Counted from the stretch's first letter, positions 1 to 9,003 are shown. The stretch: 31,032 nt of DNA from DAOVGZ01 sp964477815 (GCA_964477815.1 CAYZEO010000008.1:1-31032); one strand, 5' to 3'. Notes: a model not told the origin generated them from the sequence alone. Numbers and translations: made by a program.

Positions 1-1209
1 ATATTTTTTTTTTGAAGGCTGCGACAAAATTTTGAGTATTAATGGCGAGGTAGTGAGAGTCTTGTACTGTTCATCATAAACATCATAATACGTAAATTTT
101 TGCTCTGGCAACTCCCACTCGCCAGCCTCCATGCCTTGCACAATAAATTCAAAAGTTTTTCTTGTAAGTTGATCGCGCTTGTTACCTTTTTCAACATGCT
201 GCTTTGAACTGTATGACTTAAAAACATTCGGAAGATTTTGCAATTCAAGATTGAGGTTATCAATATCAGAATCACCGTCTATTGAAAGAGAAACAACAAT
301 ACCATCACCTTCACGAGCAACTGCCTGATTAACTGTTGCGGTAAAATTTTTAAATTGACCAACTGCATCAACTATACCCGAATATTCCGGCAGCGCTTTT
401 ACATTTATTGTCAAAGCATCGGAAAATATTCGCTCACGCTTCTGCCTAGCTTGAAAAAATGATGCAAACGCAGAAAAATAATCATCTTCTGCTCGATAAG
501 CAACATCAACATAACAAGATGGAATCGTCAGCCTGCCAGGCTCTTTTGGAAAAAATTTCCAGCGCCACTGCGCATAGCTATACTGCTTTCCATTTATATG
601 CTCCACCCCTTGCCTAGGCTTTGCCTTATCGAGACGAACAAACCCATCAATTGCAGGATCCGTTACAGAAGTAATTGAGACATCTGGCATCGAAGTATAA
701 AACGTAATAGTTCCTTCTAACCTTTGCCCAGCAACAACTTGCTCATTGTCGACCGAAAACTTCAAAAACATTGTATCATTACTCTTGCTTTCACTTTTCT
801 TCTGTGGAATTTCCTGATGACCAACTTTAATCTTTAAAATATTTGACTCAACTACCTTATTGCCATTTTGTACAACTGCCGGACCGAGCGAATACACCCC
901 TTGTTTATCCGATTGCGTCGCATACAGATACTTTACTGTAGATCGATTGTTCATCGTGCTCATCTGATAAGAGGTTCTGTGCATATCAAATGACCGCGCA
1001 CCCTTTATTGTAGGGTCTGCAACGTTGTTTTCTACACCTTGAACAGCAATCTCAACTGTAAAAGGTTTTCCCACCTGCACCTGCTCTAGTTCGTATCCAT
1101 GCATATCTAAAACACGCATATGCACCTGAACATTTGCTTGAACACAAAAAACAAACAAAAAACACACAAGCATAACGCTTGTATTAATAATTGTTTTGAT
1201 TTTTATCAT
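1..1209 (-). CDS. batD: BatD-like protein, 3' end beyond window
   Basis: The reading frame is open from an ATG at 1209 down to base 1 without a stop, so 403 codons are visible and the C-terminus is outside the window. The start MIKIKTIINTSVMLVCFLFV is a signal peptide ending near Cys-Val-Gln-Ala. The mature part is a chain of beta-rich Ig-like segments, including VGKPFTVEIAVQGV, VVAGQRLEGTITFYT and AREGDGIVVSLSIDGD. This is the layout of BatD (oxygen-tolerance family): a periplasmic protein with a C-terminal membrane anchor, the anchor not being visible here. It overlaps the end of batC by 26 bases and is the last visible gene of the bat operon. The family assignment rests on the operon order batA-batB-batC-batD plus the Ig-like pattern. 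The exact role of Bat proteins is unsettled; they are linked to stress tolerance and envelope integrity. Confidence 0.85.
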   Translation of the reverse strand, partial: MIKIKTIINTSVMLVCFLFVFCVQANVQVHMRVLDMHGYELEQVQVGKPFTVEIAVQGVENNVADPTIKGARSFDMHRTSYQMSTMNNRSTVKYLYATQSDKQGVYSLGPAVVQNGNKVVESNILKIKVGHQEIPQKKSESKSNDTMFLKFSVDNEQVVAGQRLEGTITFYTSMPDVSITSVTDPAIDGFVRLDKAKPRQGVEHINGKQYSYAQWRWKFFPKEPGRLTIPSCYVDVAYRAEDDYFSAFASFFQARQKRERIFSDALTINVKALPEYSGIVDAVGQFKNFTATVNQAVAREGDGIVVSLSIDGDSDIDNLNLELQNLPNVFKSYSSKQHVEKGNKRDQLTRKTFEFIVQGMEAGEWELPEQKFTYYDVYDEQYKTLTTSPLILKILSQPSKKKY

Positions 1210-2209
1210 AACTCCCTGCCGCCTGTTTTACGTGCGCTGCCATCATTTTTTTATTTGCCTGTGCATCATTTTTTTCTATTGCTGCCAAAACACGCATGAC
1301 TTGTTCATCCCACCTCTTTTCTTGCCCTGAGGCACCACGTTGCTTATTCTGATTATGAGTAGATTGTTGCTCATTGTTTTTTTCTTCAGAAGGAGAGTTG
1401 TCATGCCCACACTTGCCATCGTCCTCCTGCTTGTCCTGCTTACTATCAGAATTGTCAGGGGAACCACATTCTTGATTCCTCTCACTTTCTTTGTTGGGCT
1501 GCTTTCTATCCTGATTTCTCCCCGAATCTTGCCGATCTTTCTGCTGTTTACTGTCATCAGAGCCACTCTCGCCCTTTCTATCATCGTTGTTTTGTTGCTC
1601 GGGCTGTTGCTTCTGTGAGGAATCGCTCTTTTTTTCTTCTGATTTATCTTTTTTATTCTCGTCTTTGTTTTTGTTATTTTTATCTTGCTTGTTCTGTTTA
1701 TCCTGCTTGTTTTTGTCGTTATTATTTTTATCTTGATCATTTTGTTTTTCCTGCTGTTGCTTCTGATTTTGATCCTGTTTTTTTTGTTGTTCAAGCATTT
1801 TTTTCACAATCTCAAGATTGTGTTTCGCTTTCTCATTTTCCGGATTAAGTTCAAGCACGCTTTCGTACTGTTTTACTGCATCCTCTAATTCTTTCAGTTC
1901 AACACAGGTGTTACCAAGATTAAAGTGAGTACGCTCTTTGAGTTCATGAGTAACATCATCGCACTCTACGACATTATTAAAATAAGCACGCGCTTTTTGA
2001 AATTCTTTTGTATTAAAAGACGCAACACCCGCATCATACAACAAGTCAGACTTGCCGGGATTGTCAATGGTGAGATGAGCAAGTATGTCGCCCGCCTTTT
2101 TCCAATCACCCTTCCCAGCTGCAAGCGAAGCAAAATCCCGCTCAAATAAACCAAAACAAATCGAAGAAAAATTTAGAAAAATAACAGTACAAATGATTTG
2201 TTTTTTCAT
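1184..2209 (-). CDS. batC: BatC-like TPR protein with long charged low-complexity tail
   Basis: I chose the ATG at 2209 because it forms an ATGA overlap with the stop of batB. An in-frame ATG at 2218 would add three residues. A signal peptide (MKKQIICTVIFLNFSSICFG) precedes TPR-type helices at about residues 25-140, such as GDWKKAGDILAHLTIDNPGK and AVKQYESVLELNPENEKAKH. Then come about 140 residues made almost only of K, Q, N, D, E and S, with two scattered Cys. A short ordered tail (RWDEQVMRVLAAIEKNDAQ) closes the protein. Exported TPR proteins with such tails are typical of BatC and BatE in bat operons. It probably acts as a periplasmic scaffold for the VWA proteins BatA and BatB. The low-complexity stretch creates long spurious open frames on both strands. 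The bat role is well supported by context; what the tail does is unknown. Confidence 0.85.
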   Translation of the reverse strand: MKKQIICTVIFLNFSSICFGLFERDFASLAAGKGDWKKAGDILAHLTIDNPGKSDLLYDAGVASFNTKEFQKARAYFNNVVECDDVTHELKERTHFNLGNTCVELKELEDAVKQYESVLELNPENEKAKHNLEIVKKMLEQQKKQDQNQKQQQEKQNDQDKNNNDKNKQDKQNKQDKNNKNKDENKKDKSEEKKSDSSQKQQPEQQNNDDRKGESGSDDSKQQKDRQDSGRNQDRKQPNKESERNQECGSPDNSDSKQDKQEDDGKCGHDNSPSEEKNNEQQSTHNQNKQRGASGQEKRWDEQVMRVLAAIEKNDAQANKKMMAAHVKQAAGSYDKNQNNY

Positions 2210-3213
2210 AGCAGCCATTCAAAAGCAAAACATACAAAACTAACAGCTAGAAAATACGGATATTTTTCCTGCAGTGTGCTCAATTTTTTATCTCCAAACC
2301 GCTCCTTTTCAAACTTTTGAACAGACCGAACAAGCGTTTTTACATCCTGATCATCATGCGTTGCCCGCAAATACTTTCCACCGGTTTGTTCTGCGAGATT
2401 GTGTAAAATTCCCTCGTTGAGCCGTGAAATTATAATTTTACCTTTGTTGTCTTTTTGATGCCCCAACGATTTTCCGTCTTTGTCAAAAATCGGGATAGGT
2501 CCACCATCAGGAGTTCCTACTCCTACTGTAAAAATAGTAAGCCCTTCTTGCGCTGCTTCTCTACGAACTCCTGCAAGATTACTTGAAAAGTCTTCACCAT
2601 CCGTAAACAAAACAAGAATTTTACTTTTTCTTGTCGGCATCGATTTAAAAGAATAAAGCGCCTTTTTAATAGCTTGATCAATCGCAGTTGTACCCGAAGA
2701 TATTGTCTCAACATCAAGCTGATCTAGAAACATAAAAAACGCTGAATAATCTTGAGTAAGCGGACATTGCACACATGTAGATCCAGAAAACAAAATCAAG
2801 CCAACTCGCTCGCAATCCAAATTATCAAGCAATGATTTTACTTTTTTCTTCGCAAACTCCAATCGGCTGGGTTTGTAATCGGAAACGAGCATACTGCGAG
2901 AAATATCAAATGCTATAAACAGATCTCGCCCGGCCTGCTGCACAACCTGATCCTTTTTACTCCACTGTGGACGAAGCAAAGCAAGAAACAAAAAAATAAC
3001 ACCAACACTCATAAGCACCGTCTTAATTACAAGCTTGTAAAAAGAAGTATGTGACAGCAAACTTTTTTCCCGTGACATAACAACAAGCTGGCTAATCGCT
3101 TTACGAACGCGCTTAAACCGCCAAATTAATAATACAAAAGCAGCAACGACCAAAGGAAGGAGGAAAATATTTTCTAAAGCCGCCCAGGTTATGCCTAAAA
3201 AAACTGTTTTCAT
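2206..3213 (-). CDS. batB: BatB-like von Willebrand A membrane protein
   Basis: The ATG at 3213 makes an ATGA overlap with the end of batA and gives MKTVFLGITWAALENIFLLP. An in-frame ATG at 3225 is possible but lies deeper in batA. The N-terminus holds one helix at about 15-32 and a second at about 65-82, followed by the RPQW motif usual in BatA/BatB. A VWA domain follows, with a MIDAS motif D-I-S-R-S at about 103-107, a Thr in SSGTTAIDQA, and TDGED. A last helix (YFLAVSFVCFAFEWLL) ends the protein. This is the two-plus-one helix plan of BatA/BatB with the VWA domain facing the periplasm. It is paired with the neighbouring, more canonical VWA gene, so I call this one BatB by position. The MIDAS variant DISRS instead of DVSGS still keeps the metal-ligand pattern DxSxS. 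Confidence 0.9.
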   Translation of the reverse strand: MKTVFLGITWAALENIFLLPLVVAAFVLLIWRFKRVRKAISQLVVMSREKSLLSHTSFYKLVIKTVLMSVGVIFLFLALLRPQWSKKDQVVQQAGRDLFIAFDISRSMLVSDYKPSRLEFAKKKVKSLLDNLDCERVGLILFSGSTCVQCPLTQDYSAFFMFLDQLDVETISSGTTAIDQAIKKALYSFKSMPTRKSKILVLFTDGEDFSSNLAGVRREAAQEGLTIFTVGVGTPDGGPIPIFDKDGKSLGHQKDNKGKIIISRLNEGILHNLAEQTGGKYLRATHDDQDVKTLVRSVQKFEKERFGDKKLSTLQEKYPYFLAVSFVCFAFEWLL

Positions 3214-4205
3214 ATACCAAACCATATAAGCGATGAAAGAATAATCTCAAGAAAAACAAATAAAAAAACCACCCATAAAAACGGCATAAATAGTTCTTTA
3301 TAATTGCTAAACACATCCGTTTCATATTCCGTTTTTTCAAGTTGATTAATCGTATCGTAAATCTGACGCATATCTTTTTGGTTTTCAGCTAAAAAGAATC
3401 TACCACCCGTTTCGCGTGCTATCTTAGTAAGCAAAGCCTTGTTGACCTTCTGCATTCTGACCGGACCATAAAAAGGATGGGAAACAAATTTATCCTTATC
3501 AGAACCAATACCAACAGTATAAATTTTTATCCCCATTCTCTTTGCTACCTCGATCGCAACATCGGGAGACTCATCATTCGGACTCGGATCCCCATCAGTC
3601 AAAACAATTATAACCTTGCTCTTTGATTTGGAATTTTTCAATCGATTAGCCGCTGTCAAAATACCCAAAGACAAAACAGTTCCATCAGGATCAATGGAAC
3701 CTATTTTCAAATCCTTGACTATCGATACCAAAATATTTTTATCAGCTGTAATTGGACAACGAGAAACAGCATCCTTTCCAAAGATAACGAGTCCTATCGG
3801 ATCGTGCATACGTTTTTTTATAAATCTGATTGCCTCCTGTTTTGCAGCTTCGATTCTCGACGATTTCTCCTTGCCGTAATCACAAAACTGCATGCTCCCA
3901 GAAACATCAAGCACAACAATCATATCGATGCCTTCAACCAGCTGGGATGAACGTGAATCAACAAGTTGAGGACGGCCAATCAAACACGCAATCGACACAA
4001 GAACAAAAAAACGAAGCAATAAAAAAAACGTCCGACGCTTGTGTCTGCTAACAAACTTGTGTGTTTTTAGCACAGAGCCAAGGGAATAATTGTAAACCGG
4101 GTACCGGAACCATTTTAAACGAAGCAAAACAAAAACAGTAACGGAAAAAAGTAATAAAAACAGAATCTGTGTATTGGTAAAACGGAAAAAATATTCCACA
4201 GTCAA
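3210..4205 (-). CDS. batA: BatA-like von Willebrand A membrane protein
   Basis: A 331-residue VWA protein and the first bat gene. The start codon is TTG at 4205, overlapping the plsC stop as TTGA. A GTG two codons further on is the alternative. Helices lie at about 12-30 and 60-77, then the IGRPQLVD motif, then a VWA domain with a perfect MIDAS D-V-S-G-S at 100-104, a Thr in DPDGTVLSLG and TDGDPSP. A C-terminal helix (FMPFLWVVFLFVFLEIILSS) anchors the other end. Known family members sit in the inner membrane and are thought to bind partners through the MIDAS metal site. The run of coupled starts through plsC, batA, batB and batC implies one mRNA and matched output. No MoxR ATPase or DUF58 gene, often seen next to bat genes, is present on the upstream side. 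Confidence 0.9.
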   Translation of the reverse strand: MTVEYFFRFTNTQILFLLLFSVTVFVLLRLKWFRYPVYNYSLGSVLKTHKFVSRHKRRTFFLLLRFFVLVSIACLIGRPQLVDSRSSQLVEGIDMIVVLDVSGSMQFCDYGKEKSSRIEAAKQEAIRFIKKRMHDPIGLVIFGKDAVSRCPITADKNILVSIVKDLKIGSIDPDGTVLSLGILTAANRLKNSKSKSKVIIVLTDGDPSPNDESPDVAIEVAKRMGIKIYTVGIGSDKDKFVSHPFYGPVRMQKVNKALLTKIARETGGRFFLAENQKDMRQIYDTINQLEKTEYETDVFSNYKELFMPFLWVVFLFVFLEIILSSLIWFGI

Positions 4206-4930
4206 CTTCCAGATTTTTTTGCCTCTTTAACAAACCATTGATGCACACGTTCCTTAAATGCATCCGCATCTTCGTCCTTGCCCAGATAAAACGGCTTTCC
4301 GACGACAACTTTGACCGGCTGTCGATTAACAAAAAACGATCCTGGGGGGTACACTTTATAAGTATTAAAAATCATGATAGGCACCACAGGTCGATTCGTG
4401 TGCTCTGCAAGCATAACAAATCCACCAAAAAATTCACGCACACCATTATCTTCTATGTATCGCCCTCCTTCAGGGAATACGATTGCATGTCTTCTTTTGC
4501 CCTTCACTAAATCGATTGCCCTTTTTAAAGAGCGCATTCCCCGCTGTGGCGTTGACATGTCTATTAAAACTGCCATTCGACGGACAATCGGAGCGAGCCA
4601 GGAACGACCAAGTTCACTTTTAGCAAGCCAAATATGTGGAAAACTATCAAGAAGTGAACCAACAAGTGGAATATCCATTGCCGATTGATGATTCGCCACA
4701 ATAATTGCCGGCTCATTCGGAATATTCTTTTTTCCTACAAAGGTTATCGGAACCATAGATGTTTTAAGTGCTGCTACATAGAAAATATGAGATAGCCAGA
4801 AAAAAAACTTGTTATCATAACGCCAACGAGCTGGAAGCAATGTCATCAAAAGACAGGGAATCCCAATAAATAGGATCACAATAAAAAGCAAAAAATAAGA
4901 GACAATCGACCTTAATAATTTACCCAACAT
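4202..4930 (-). CDS. plsC: 1-acyl-sn-glycerol-3-phosphate acyltransferase
   Basis: It transfers an acyl chain to lysophosphatidic acid to make phosphatidic acid, the second acylation of phospholipid synthesis, at the inner membrane. The catalytic NHx4D box is N-H-Q-S-A-M-D at about residues 80-86, and the FPEGGRY box (usual FPEGTRS) is at about 152-158. A hydrophobic N-terminal helix (SYFLLFIVILFIGIPCLLM) precedes the domain. I chose the ATG at 4930 because TGGAG lies 7 bases upstream of it; the frame can extend to a GTG at 4942. The length, 242 residues, is normal for PlsC. The gene sits 24 bases after the membrane-protein gene and overlaps batA by 4 bases, so phospholipid synthesis and the Bat proteins appear co-expressed. 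Acyl-chain preference cannot be read from the sequence. Confidence 0.92.
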   Translation of the reverse strand: MLGKLLRSIVSYFLLFIVILFIGIPCLLMTLLPARWRYDNKFFFWLSHIFYVAALKTSMVPITFVGKKNIPNEPAIIVANHQSAMDIPLVGSLLDSFPHIWLAKSELGRSWLAPIVRRMAVLIDMSTPQRGMRSLKRAIDLVKGKRRHAIVFPEGGRYIEDNGVREFFGGFVMLAEHTNRPVVPIMIFNTYKVYPPGSFFVNRQPVKVVVGKPFYLGKDEDADAFKERVHQWFVKEAKKSGS

Positions 4931-4954
4931 AAATAGCTCCACTACTTCGTCAAA

Positions 4955-5704
4955 CTATTTAAAATACAATTTCGGCTGATCGTGTATCTTTTTGGTATAG
5001 AACGTTGCTGCGAATGAGACGGGAATAACCGTCAAAAAAACAATAATATGTGCTTCCAACGGCACCAAAAAGGAATAATGTGAAAGAAAAATAAAAACAT
5101 GTTGTACAACAAAAAAAAGAAATCCAGTTATCAACGAAATAACACAATAAAAAGGCAGCCCATACACGACCAATTTCAATGCACGAAAAAAAGAAGCAAA
5201 AAGATCATCCAACCCCCCACGCGAATCAAAATAAAATAAAAAAAGCGAGGAAATAAGTATAGCAAGAAGGGGCGAAGATACCCATAAACAACAGTCATAA
5301 CCACTAGTGTCACCAACCAAAGCATCTGATTTGTCAGCAACAATAAAAAAAACAGTTAAGTAGGTTGCAAGAAAAAGAATAAAACCATAAAAAAAATGAA
5401 CATAATAACTAATAATATATTTGTATGTTTTTCGTTTTTTTGATGGACGAACACACAACAGAATCCCAAATAAAAGTATAAATTTAAACAATGAACAAAT
5501 AAATCCAAAGGGATAAAAACCCGGAAAAATAAGAAAATAAAAAAAAGCATCAAAAAGAAAACTTAAAATGAAAATCGGACCAAAAAGCTCAAGCCACGAC
5601 CAATAGGTAGCTCTAGCAGCGTTAAGTGAAACAAGTGCAAACAACTTAAAGTTTCGTGGGTGAAAAAACTTTAGCGAATCCTTCCATGACTGAAGTAATT
5701 GCAT
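4955..5704 (-). CDS. Polytopic membrane protein, family not recognised
   Basis: A 249-residue protein, very rich in Phe, Leu, Tyr and Ile, with about six membrane helices. Clear ones are LFGPIFILSFLFDAFFYFLI, FGFICSLFKFILLFGILLCV, FYGFILFLATYLTVFFIV, SPLLAILISSLFLFYF, LPFYCVISLITGFLFFVV and AHIIVFLTVIPVSFAATFY. A soluble N-terminal stretch (MQLLQSWKDSLKFFHPRNF) comes first. The ATG at 5704 follows a strong ribosome site, GGAGAGGG. It is the first gene of the apparent plsC-bat operon. The topology resembles YIP1-like or DUF-type integral proteins, but I see no diagnostic motif and claim no function. Being first in the operon, it may work with PlsC or the Bat proteins in envelope upkeep; that is inference only. 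Confidence 0.75.
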   Translation of the reverse strand: MQLLQSWKDSLKFFHPRNFKLFALVSLNAARATYWSWLELFGPIFILSFLFDAFFYFLIFPGFYPFGFICSLFKFILLFGILLCVRPSKKRKTYKYIISYYVHFFYGFILFLATYLTVFFIVADKSDALVGDTSGYDCCLWVSSPLLAILISSLFLFYFDSRGGLDDLFASFFRALKLVVYGLPFYCVISLITGFLFFVVQHVFIFLSHYSFLVPLEAHIIVFLTVIPVSFAATFYTKKIHDQPKLYFK

Positions 5705-5863
5705 ATTTACCCTCTCCGTCTATACTAAATACCACATTTTAAGCTAAAATTTGCTTTGAAAAACAACAATAATAAAGGAAAAACACCATCAAAAAAATGC
5801 TAGCACATCACCACATGCAGCACAAGAGCTCAAATACGTTTTATATAGCCAAACAAAATATAT

Positions 5864-5893
5864 TTGACTTTTAGAAAATAATAAACTTATTAT
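5864..5893 (+). promoter_or_regulatory. Probable sigma70-type promoter for topA
   Basis: TTGACT at 5864-5869 and TATTAT at 5888-5893 are separated by 18 bases. Transcription would start near 5900 and leave a leader of about 90 bases before the topA ATG at 5990. The rest of the 285-base divergent gap (5705-5989) is AT-rich. I see no RNA gene or other open frame in it. A leftward promoter for the gene ending at 4955 must also lie here, but no convincing match was found. Confidence 0.5.
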
Positions 5894-5989
5894 GAAACTA
5901 TGGCGACATCGTCAAATGTTTGTCACAATGCGCAATAGGTATTGTGTTTGGTTAAAAAATGGTGTTGGTTGGTAAAGTATGCGATATGT

Positions 5990-8236
5990 ATGAAAAAAAA
6001 GAAGCTTCTCATCGTTGAATCCCCGGCAAAAATAAAAACTATATCCAAATTTTTGGGTAAGGATTTTAAAATTATGTCCACAGTTGGGCATGTTAAAGAT
6101 CTACCAAAAAAAACGTCTGGGGTCACAATCAATGGCAGCATCGACATTGAATACGTCATCCTTGATGGAAAAGAAAATACCGTTGCTCAAATCTGCAGAG
6201 AAGCATCTGGTGCTGAGACTATTTATTTGGCACCTGATCCCGACCGTGAAGGTGAAATAATTGCTTGGCATATCGGCCAAGAAATTGCCAAAGTGGTTAA
6301 AGATAAGAAAAAAATCAAACGAATCACATTTAATGAGATTACGGAACCCGCAATTTTGGAGGCTATAGAGAATCCATCAACTGTAGATCTGAAAAAGGTT
6401 GCCGCACAACAAGCTCGACGGGTCCTTGACCGGTGGGTTGGTTATGAAGTTTCACCTATTTTATGGGAAAAAATTACACGAGGACTTTCAGCAGGACGCG
6501 TACAATCTGTTGCCCTGCGTCTCATTTGCGAGAGAGAACAAGCAATTAGAGACTTTAAACCAGAAGAATACTGGAGTATTCAGGGACTATTCAAGCACAC
6601 TAAGGCAAAAATTAGTGCTGCTCTCACTCATATTAAAAAGAAAAAAATCGACATTAAAAACAAAAAAACAGCTGATGATGTCGTTAAAAAACTGAAAAAA
6701 ACAGATTTTATTATTGATTCTGTAACAGACAAAAAGCGGGCAAAAAACCCGCTTGCTCCGTTTATGACCAGCACTCTGCAGCAAGCTGCATTCAACCGGC
6801 TCGGGTTTACGGTCAAAAAAACAATGTCTGTTGCTCAAAAGTTGTACGAGGGCCTCCCTCTTGATGATCCTAAAAAACCGGTTGCGCTCATTACCTATAT
6901 GCGTACCGACTCTAAGCGAATTTCCGATACGGCCCTGAAACAAGTTCGCGGATTTATAAAAAAAGAGCATGGAAAGGATTATTTGCCATCCTCAGCTCGT
7001 TTGTACACAAAAACAAAAGGTAAAGCGCAAGATGCACACGAAGCGATTCGTCCTATCAATGTTGTAATGACACCCGAACGAGCAGAAAAATATTTACCTC
7101 GTGATGCAGCGAGACTGTACGAGCTGATCTGGAAGCGATTTGTCGCGTGTCAAATGACATCAGCCCAATACGCGCAAAGACAGGTTGTTATTCAGGGAGG
7201 AGATTTCACCTTTAAGGTAACGGGCTCAACTCTTATTTTTGACGGATTTTTAAAGGTTTATAAGGCCGATGAAGATGAAAAAGATATAAAAGTAAAAATA
7301 CCAAAAACAATCAAGGCTGGCGACTCTGTTAAATTAGAAAAAATAGATCCCAAACAACACTTTACACAGCCACCTCCAAAATATACCGAAGGTTCATTGG
7401 TCAAAGAAATGGAAAAAGAGGGAATAGGTAGACCAAGTACGTACGCCGCAACCCTCAACACTATTCAAGCACGTGCATATGTCACACGTGACAGCAAAAA
7501 GCGATTTACACCAACAGAACTTGGATTCACGGTTACCAAAATGTTAACTGAAAATCTGCCCAAAATTATGAACATCAAGTTCACTGCACACATGGAGGAG
7601 GATCTGGACAAAATTGCTCAAGGAAAACTCAAGCGTGACAACCTTCTGCGAGAGTTTTACGAAACATTCCAAAAAGATCTAGAAAAATTCCGCGGCACAA
7701 AGAAAAAACGAGAAGTACAAAAAACAGATGTTTTATGTCCAGAATGCAAAAAAAACTATCTGGGCATACGTTTTGGAAAAACGGGAGAATTCTTAGGTTG
7801 TCTAGGTTACCCTGACTGCACGTTCACTTGCAACTTCGAAAGAACTGAAGATAATAAAATTCAGTGTATTGAAATAGAAAAACCAAAAGAACTCGATATT
7901 AAATGCCCAAAATGTGGCAAAAATCTTCGACAAGTTGTTGGAAGATTCGGGCCGTTCATAGCGTGCTCTGGCTATCCCAAGTGTAAGTATGTCCACCGAG
8001 AAAAAGCCAGTTTCAAATGTCCAAAAGATAAAGGGGACATTGTAAAACGTAAATGGCGAGGCGGCACCATTTGGGGTTGCTCAAACTACCCTAAATGTAA
8101 GTTCGCCGTTTTTGGTGAAATAGAAGAGATTCCATGTCCAAAATGTAAGTTGCCATTCTTGTCAAAAAAAACAGACAAGGATGGCAACGTCACACTTTTT
8201 TGTTCAGATAAAAGCTGTGGGTATATCAAGAAGTAG
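5990..8236 (+). CDS. topA: DNA topoisomerase I
   Basis: Type IA topoisomerase that relaxes negative supercoils by cutting and passing one strand. The ATG at 5990 gives MKKKKLLIVESPAKIKTI, the usual TopA start. The frame can extend upstream to a TTG at 5942, but those residues are unlike the family. The TOPRIM acidic triad is D83-P-D85-R-E87-G-E. The conserved RRVLDRWVGYEVSPILW and GRVQSVALRLI segments follow. The catalytic Tyr is Y303 in ITYMRTDSKRIS. The C-terminus (about 583-745) has four Cys zinc-ribbon repeats. Repeats 1, 2 and 4 have four Cys each, while repeat 3 (CPKDKGD...CSNYPKC) has only three. At 748 residues it is in the normal range. It is the only complete plus-strand gene here and is divergent from the plsC-bat operon. 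The ribosome site is weak. Confidence 0.97.
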   Translation: MKKKKLLIVESPAKIKTISKFLGKDFKIMSTVGHVKDLPKKTSGVTINGSIDIEYVILDGKENTVAQICREASGAETIYLAPDPDREGEIIAWHIGQEIAKVVKDKKKIKRITFNEITEPAILEAIENPSTVDLKKVAAQQARRVLDRWVGYEVSPILWEKITRGLSAGRVQSVALRLICEREQAIRDFKPEEYWSIQGLFKHTKAKISAALTHIKKKKIDIKNKKTADDVVKKLKKTDFIIDSVTDKKRAKNPLAPFMTSTLQQAAFNRLGFTVKKTMSVAQKLYEGLPLDDPKKPVALITYMRTDSKRISDTALKQVRGFIKKEHGKDYLPSSARLYTKTKGKAQDAHEAIRPINVVMTPERAEKYLPRDAARLYELIWKRFVACQMTSAQYAQRQVVIQGGDFTFKVTGSTLIFDGFLKVYKADEDEKDIKVKIPKTIKAGDSVKLEKIDPKQHFTQPPPKYTEGSLVKEMEKEGIGRPSTYAATLNTIQARAYVTRDSKKRFTPTELGFTVTKMLTENLPKIMNIKFTAHMEEDLDKIAQGKLKRDNLLREFYETFQKDLEKFRGTKKKREVQKTDVLCPECKKNYLGIRFGKTGEFLGCLGYPDCTFTCNFERTEDNKIQCIEIEKPKELDIKCPKCGKNLRQVVGRFGPFIACSGYPKCKYVHREKASFKCPKDKGDIVKRKWRGGTIWGCSNYPKCKFAVFGEIEEIPCPKCKLPFLSKKTDKDGNVTLFCSDKSCGYIKK

Positions 8237-8263
8237 GATTACCCTACCACGGTCTTTACAACT

Positions 8264-8902
8264 TCAATTAATGTTAAGATCTTTTTTAGAATCAACACCT
8301 AAACTTTCTTGACAGTAGTCAGTAAAATCTTTGATAGTTCGAGAAAATTTTTGATTTACTGAACCGTTTTGCGGGCTTGATATTCCTTTGTATTTTGCAG
8401 AGTATTTTTTGATGTCAGCAATCATTTTTTTGTACAAAGAAAGTCCACGAATCTTTGTCGGAATGTGACTTTTTTTTCTGAGTAATTCAATGTTTGTACT
8501 CAATGATTTTTCCTGCTTATTTAGGTCTTGATATTGGAACACCTTTTTCCACGTAGCAAGGGGCATCCTATTATTCACAAGCTTTGATTCACCTATCTCT
8601 TTAACCAAGATTCCTATCTTTGCCTTTATTGATTTTCTTTTTTCCAAAAGTTTTTTTTCTTTTTCCGATAGCTTTAGGCATGCCTTCTTTGTTACTAAAG
8701 CCTGCTTTTTGAAATCTCTAGAGGTATTTTCAAATTTTCTGAATTCCCACTTCTTAATCAATAGACAACCAACTTTGTAAATATCTACAAATGGCATACA
8801 AATAAAATTGGTAAGGGAACTAAAAAAACCTGCCTGCATGCTTCCAGCCTGTAGGATAAGCATCATAGTACCCAAAACAACGGTTTTTCTTCTCTTATTC
8901 AT
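8264..8902 (-). CDS. Exported coiled-coil protein, function unknown
   Basis: A 212-residue protein starting at an ATG preceded by a strong GGAGG site. A signal peptide (MNKRRKTVVLGTMMLILQAG, cleavage probably after SMQA) leads into GFFSSLTNFICMPFVDIYKV. Most of the rest is Lys-rich helix with coiled-coil character at about 60-130, for example LKLSEKEKKLLEKRKSIKAK and DLNKQEKSLSTNIELLRKKS. I do not recognise a family. It is convergent with topA, the two stops being only 27 bases apart, and no strong terminator is visible between them. It is probably periplasmic or secreted. A small secreted Lys-rich helical protein could serve in host interaction or as an envelope chaperone, but nothing in the sequence decides this. 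Confidence 0.7.
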   Translation of the reverse strand: MNKRRKTVVLGTMMLILQAGSMQAGFFSSLTNFICMPFVDIYKVGCLLIKKWEFRKFENTSRDFKKQALVTKKACLKLSEKEKKLLEKRKSIKAKIGILVKEIGESKLVNNRMPLATWKKVFQYQDLNKQEKSLSTNIELLRKKSHIPTKIRGLSLYKKMIADIKKYSAKYKGISSPQNGSVNQKFSRTIKDFTDYCQESLGVDSKKDLNIN

Positions 8903-9003
8903 AACAAACCTCCATTATTAAACAATTTAAGAACACACTAACCTTAGTATTACAAATTGAAATTAACTTGCAAGGGGGATTGCAATTTGCCTTCTAGAAA
9001 GCC

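Noticed and set aside
1276..1888. Long open frames on both strands inside the batC region
   Set aside because: They arise from the A-rich low-complexity codons of batC, have no ribosome sites, and encode only Lys/Arg/Ile-rich or hydrophobic runs.
5942..5989. Upstream extension of topA to a TTG codon
   Set aside because: The extra 16 residues are unlike TopA, and the ATG at 5990 gives the canonical N-terminus.
5705..5989. Possible tRNA or small RNA in the divergent gap
   Set aside because: No cloverleaf, no GC-rich stem and no terminator-like structure could be found by eye.
8232..8247. GTAGG...CCTAC hairpin at the topA stop
   Set aside because: The stem is 5 bp with no T run after it; too weak to call a terminator.
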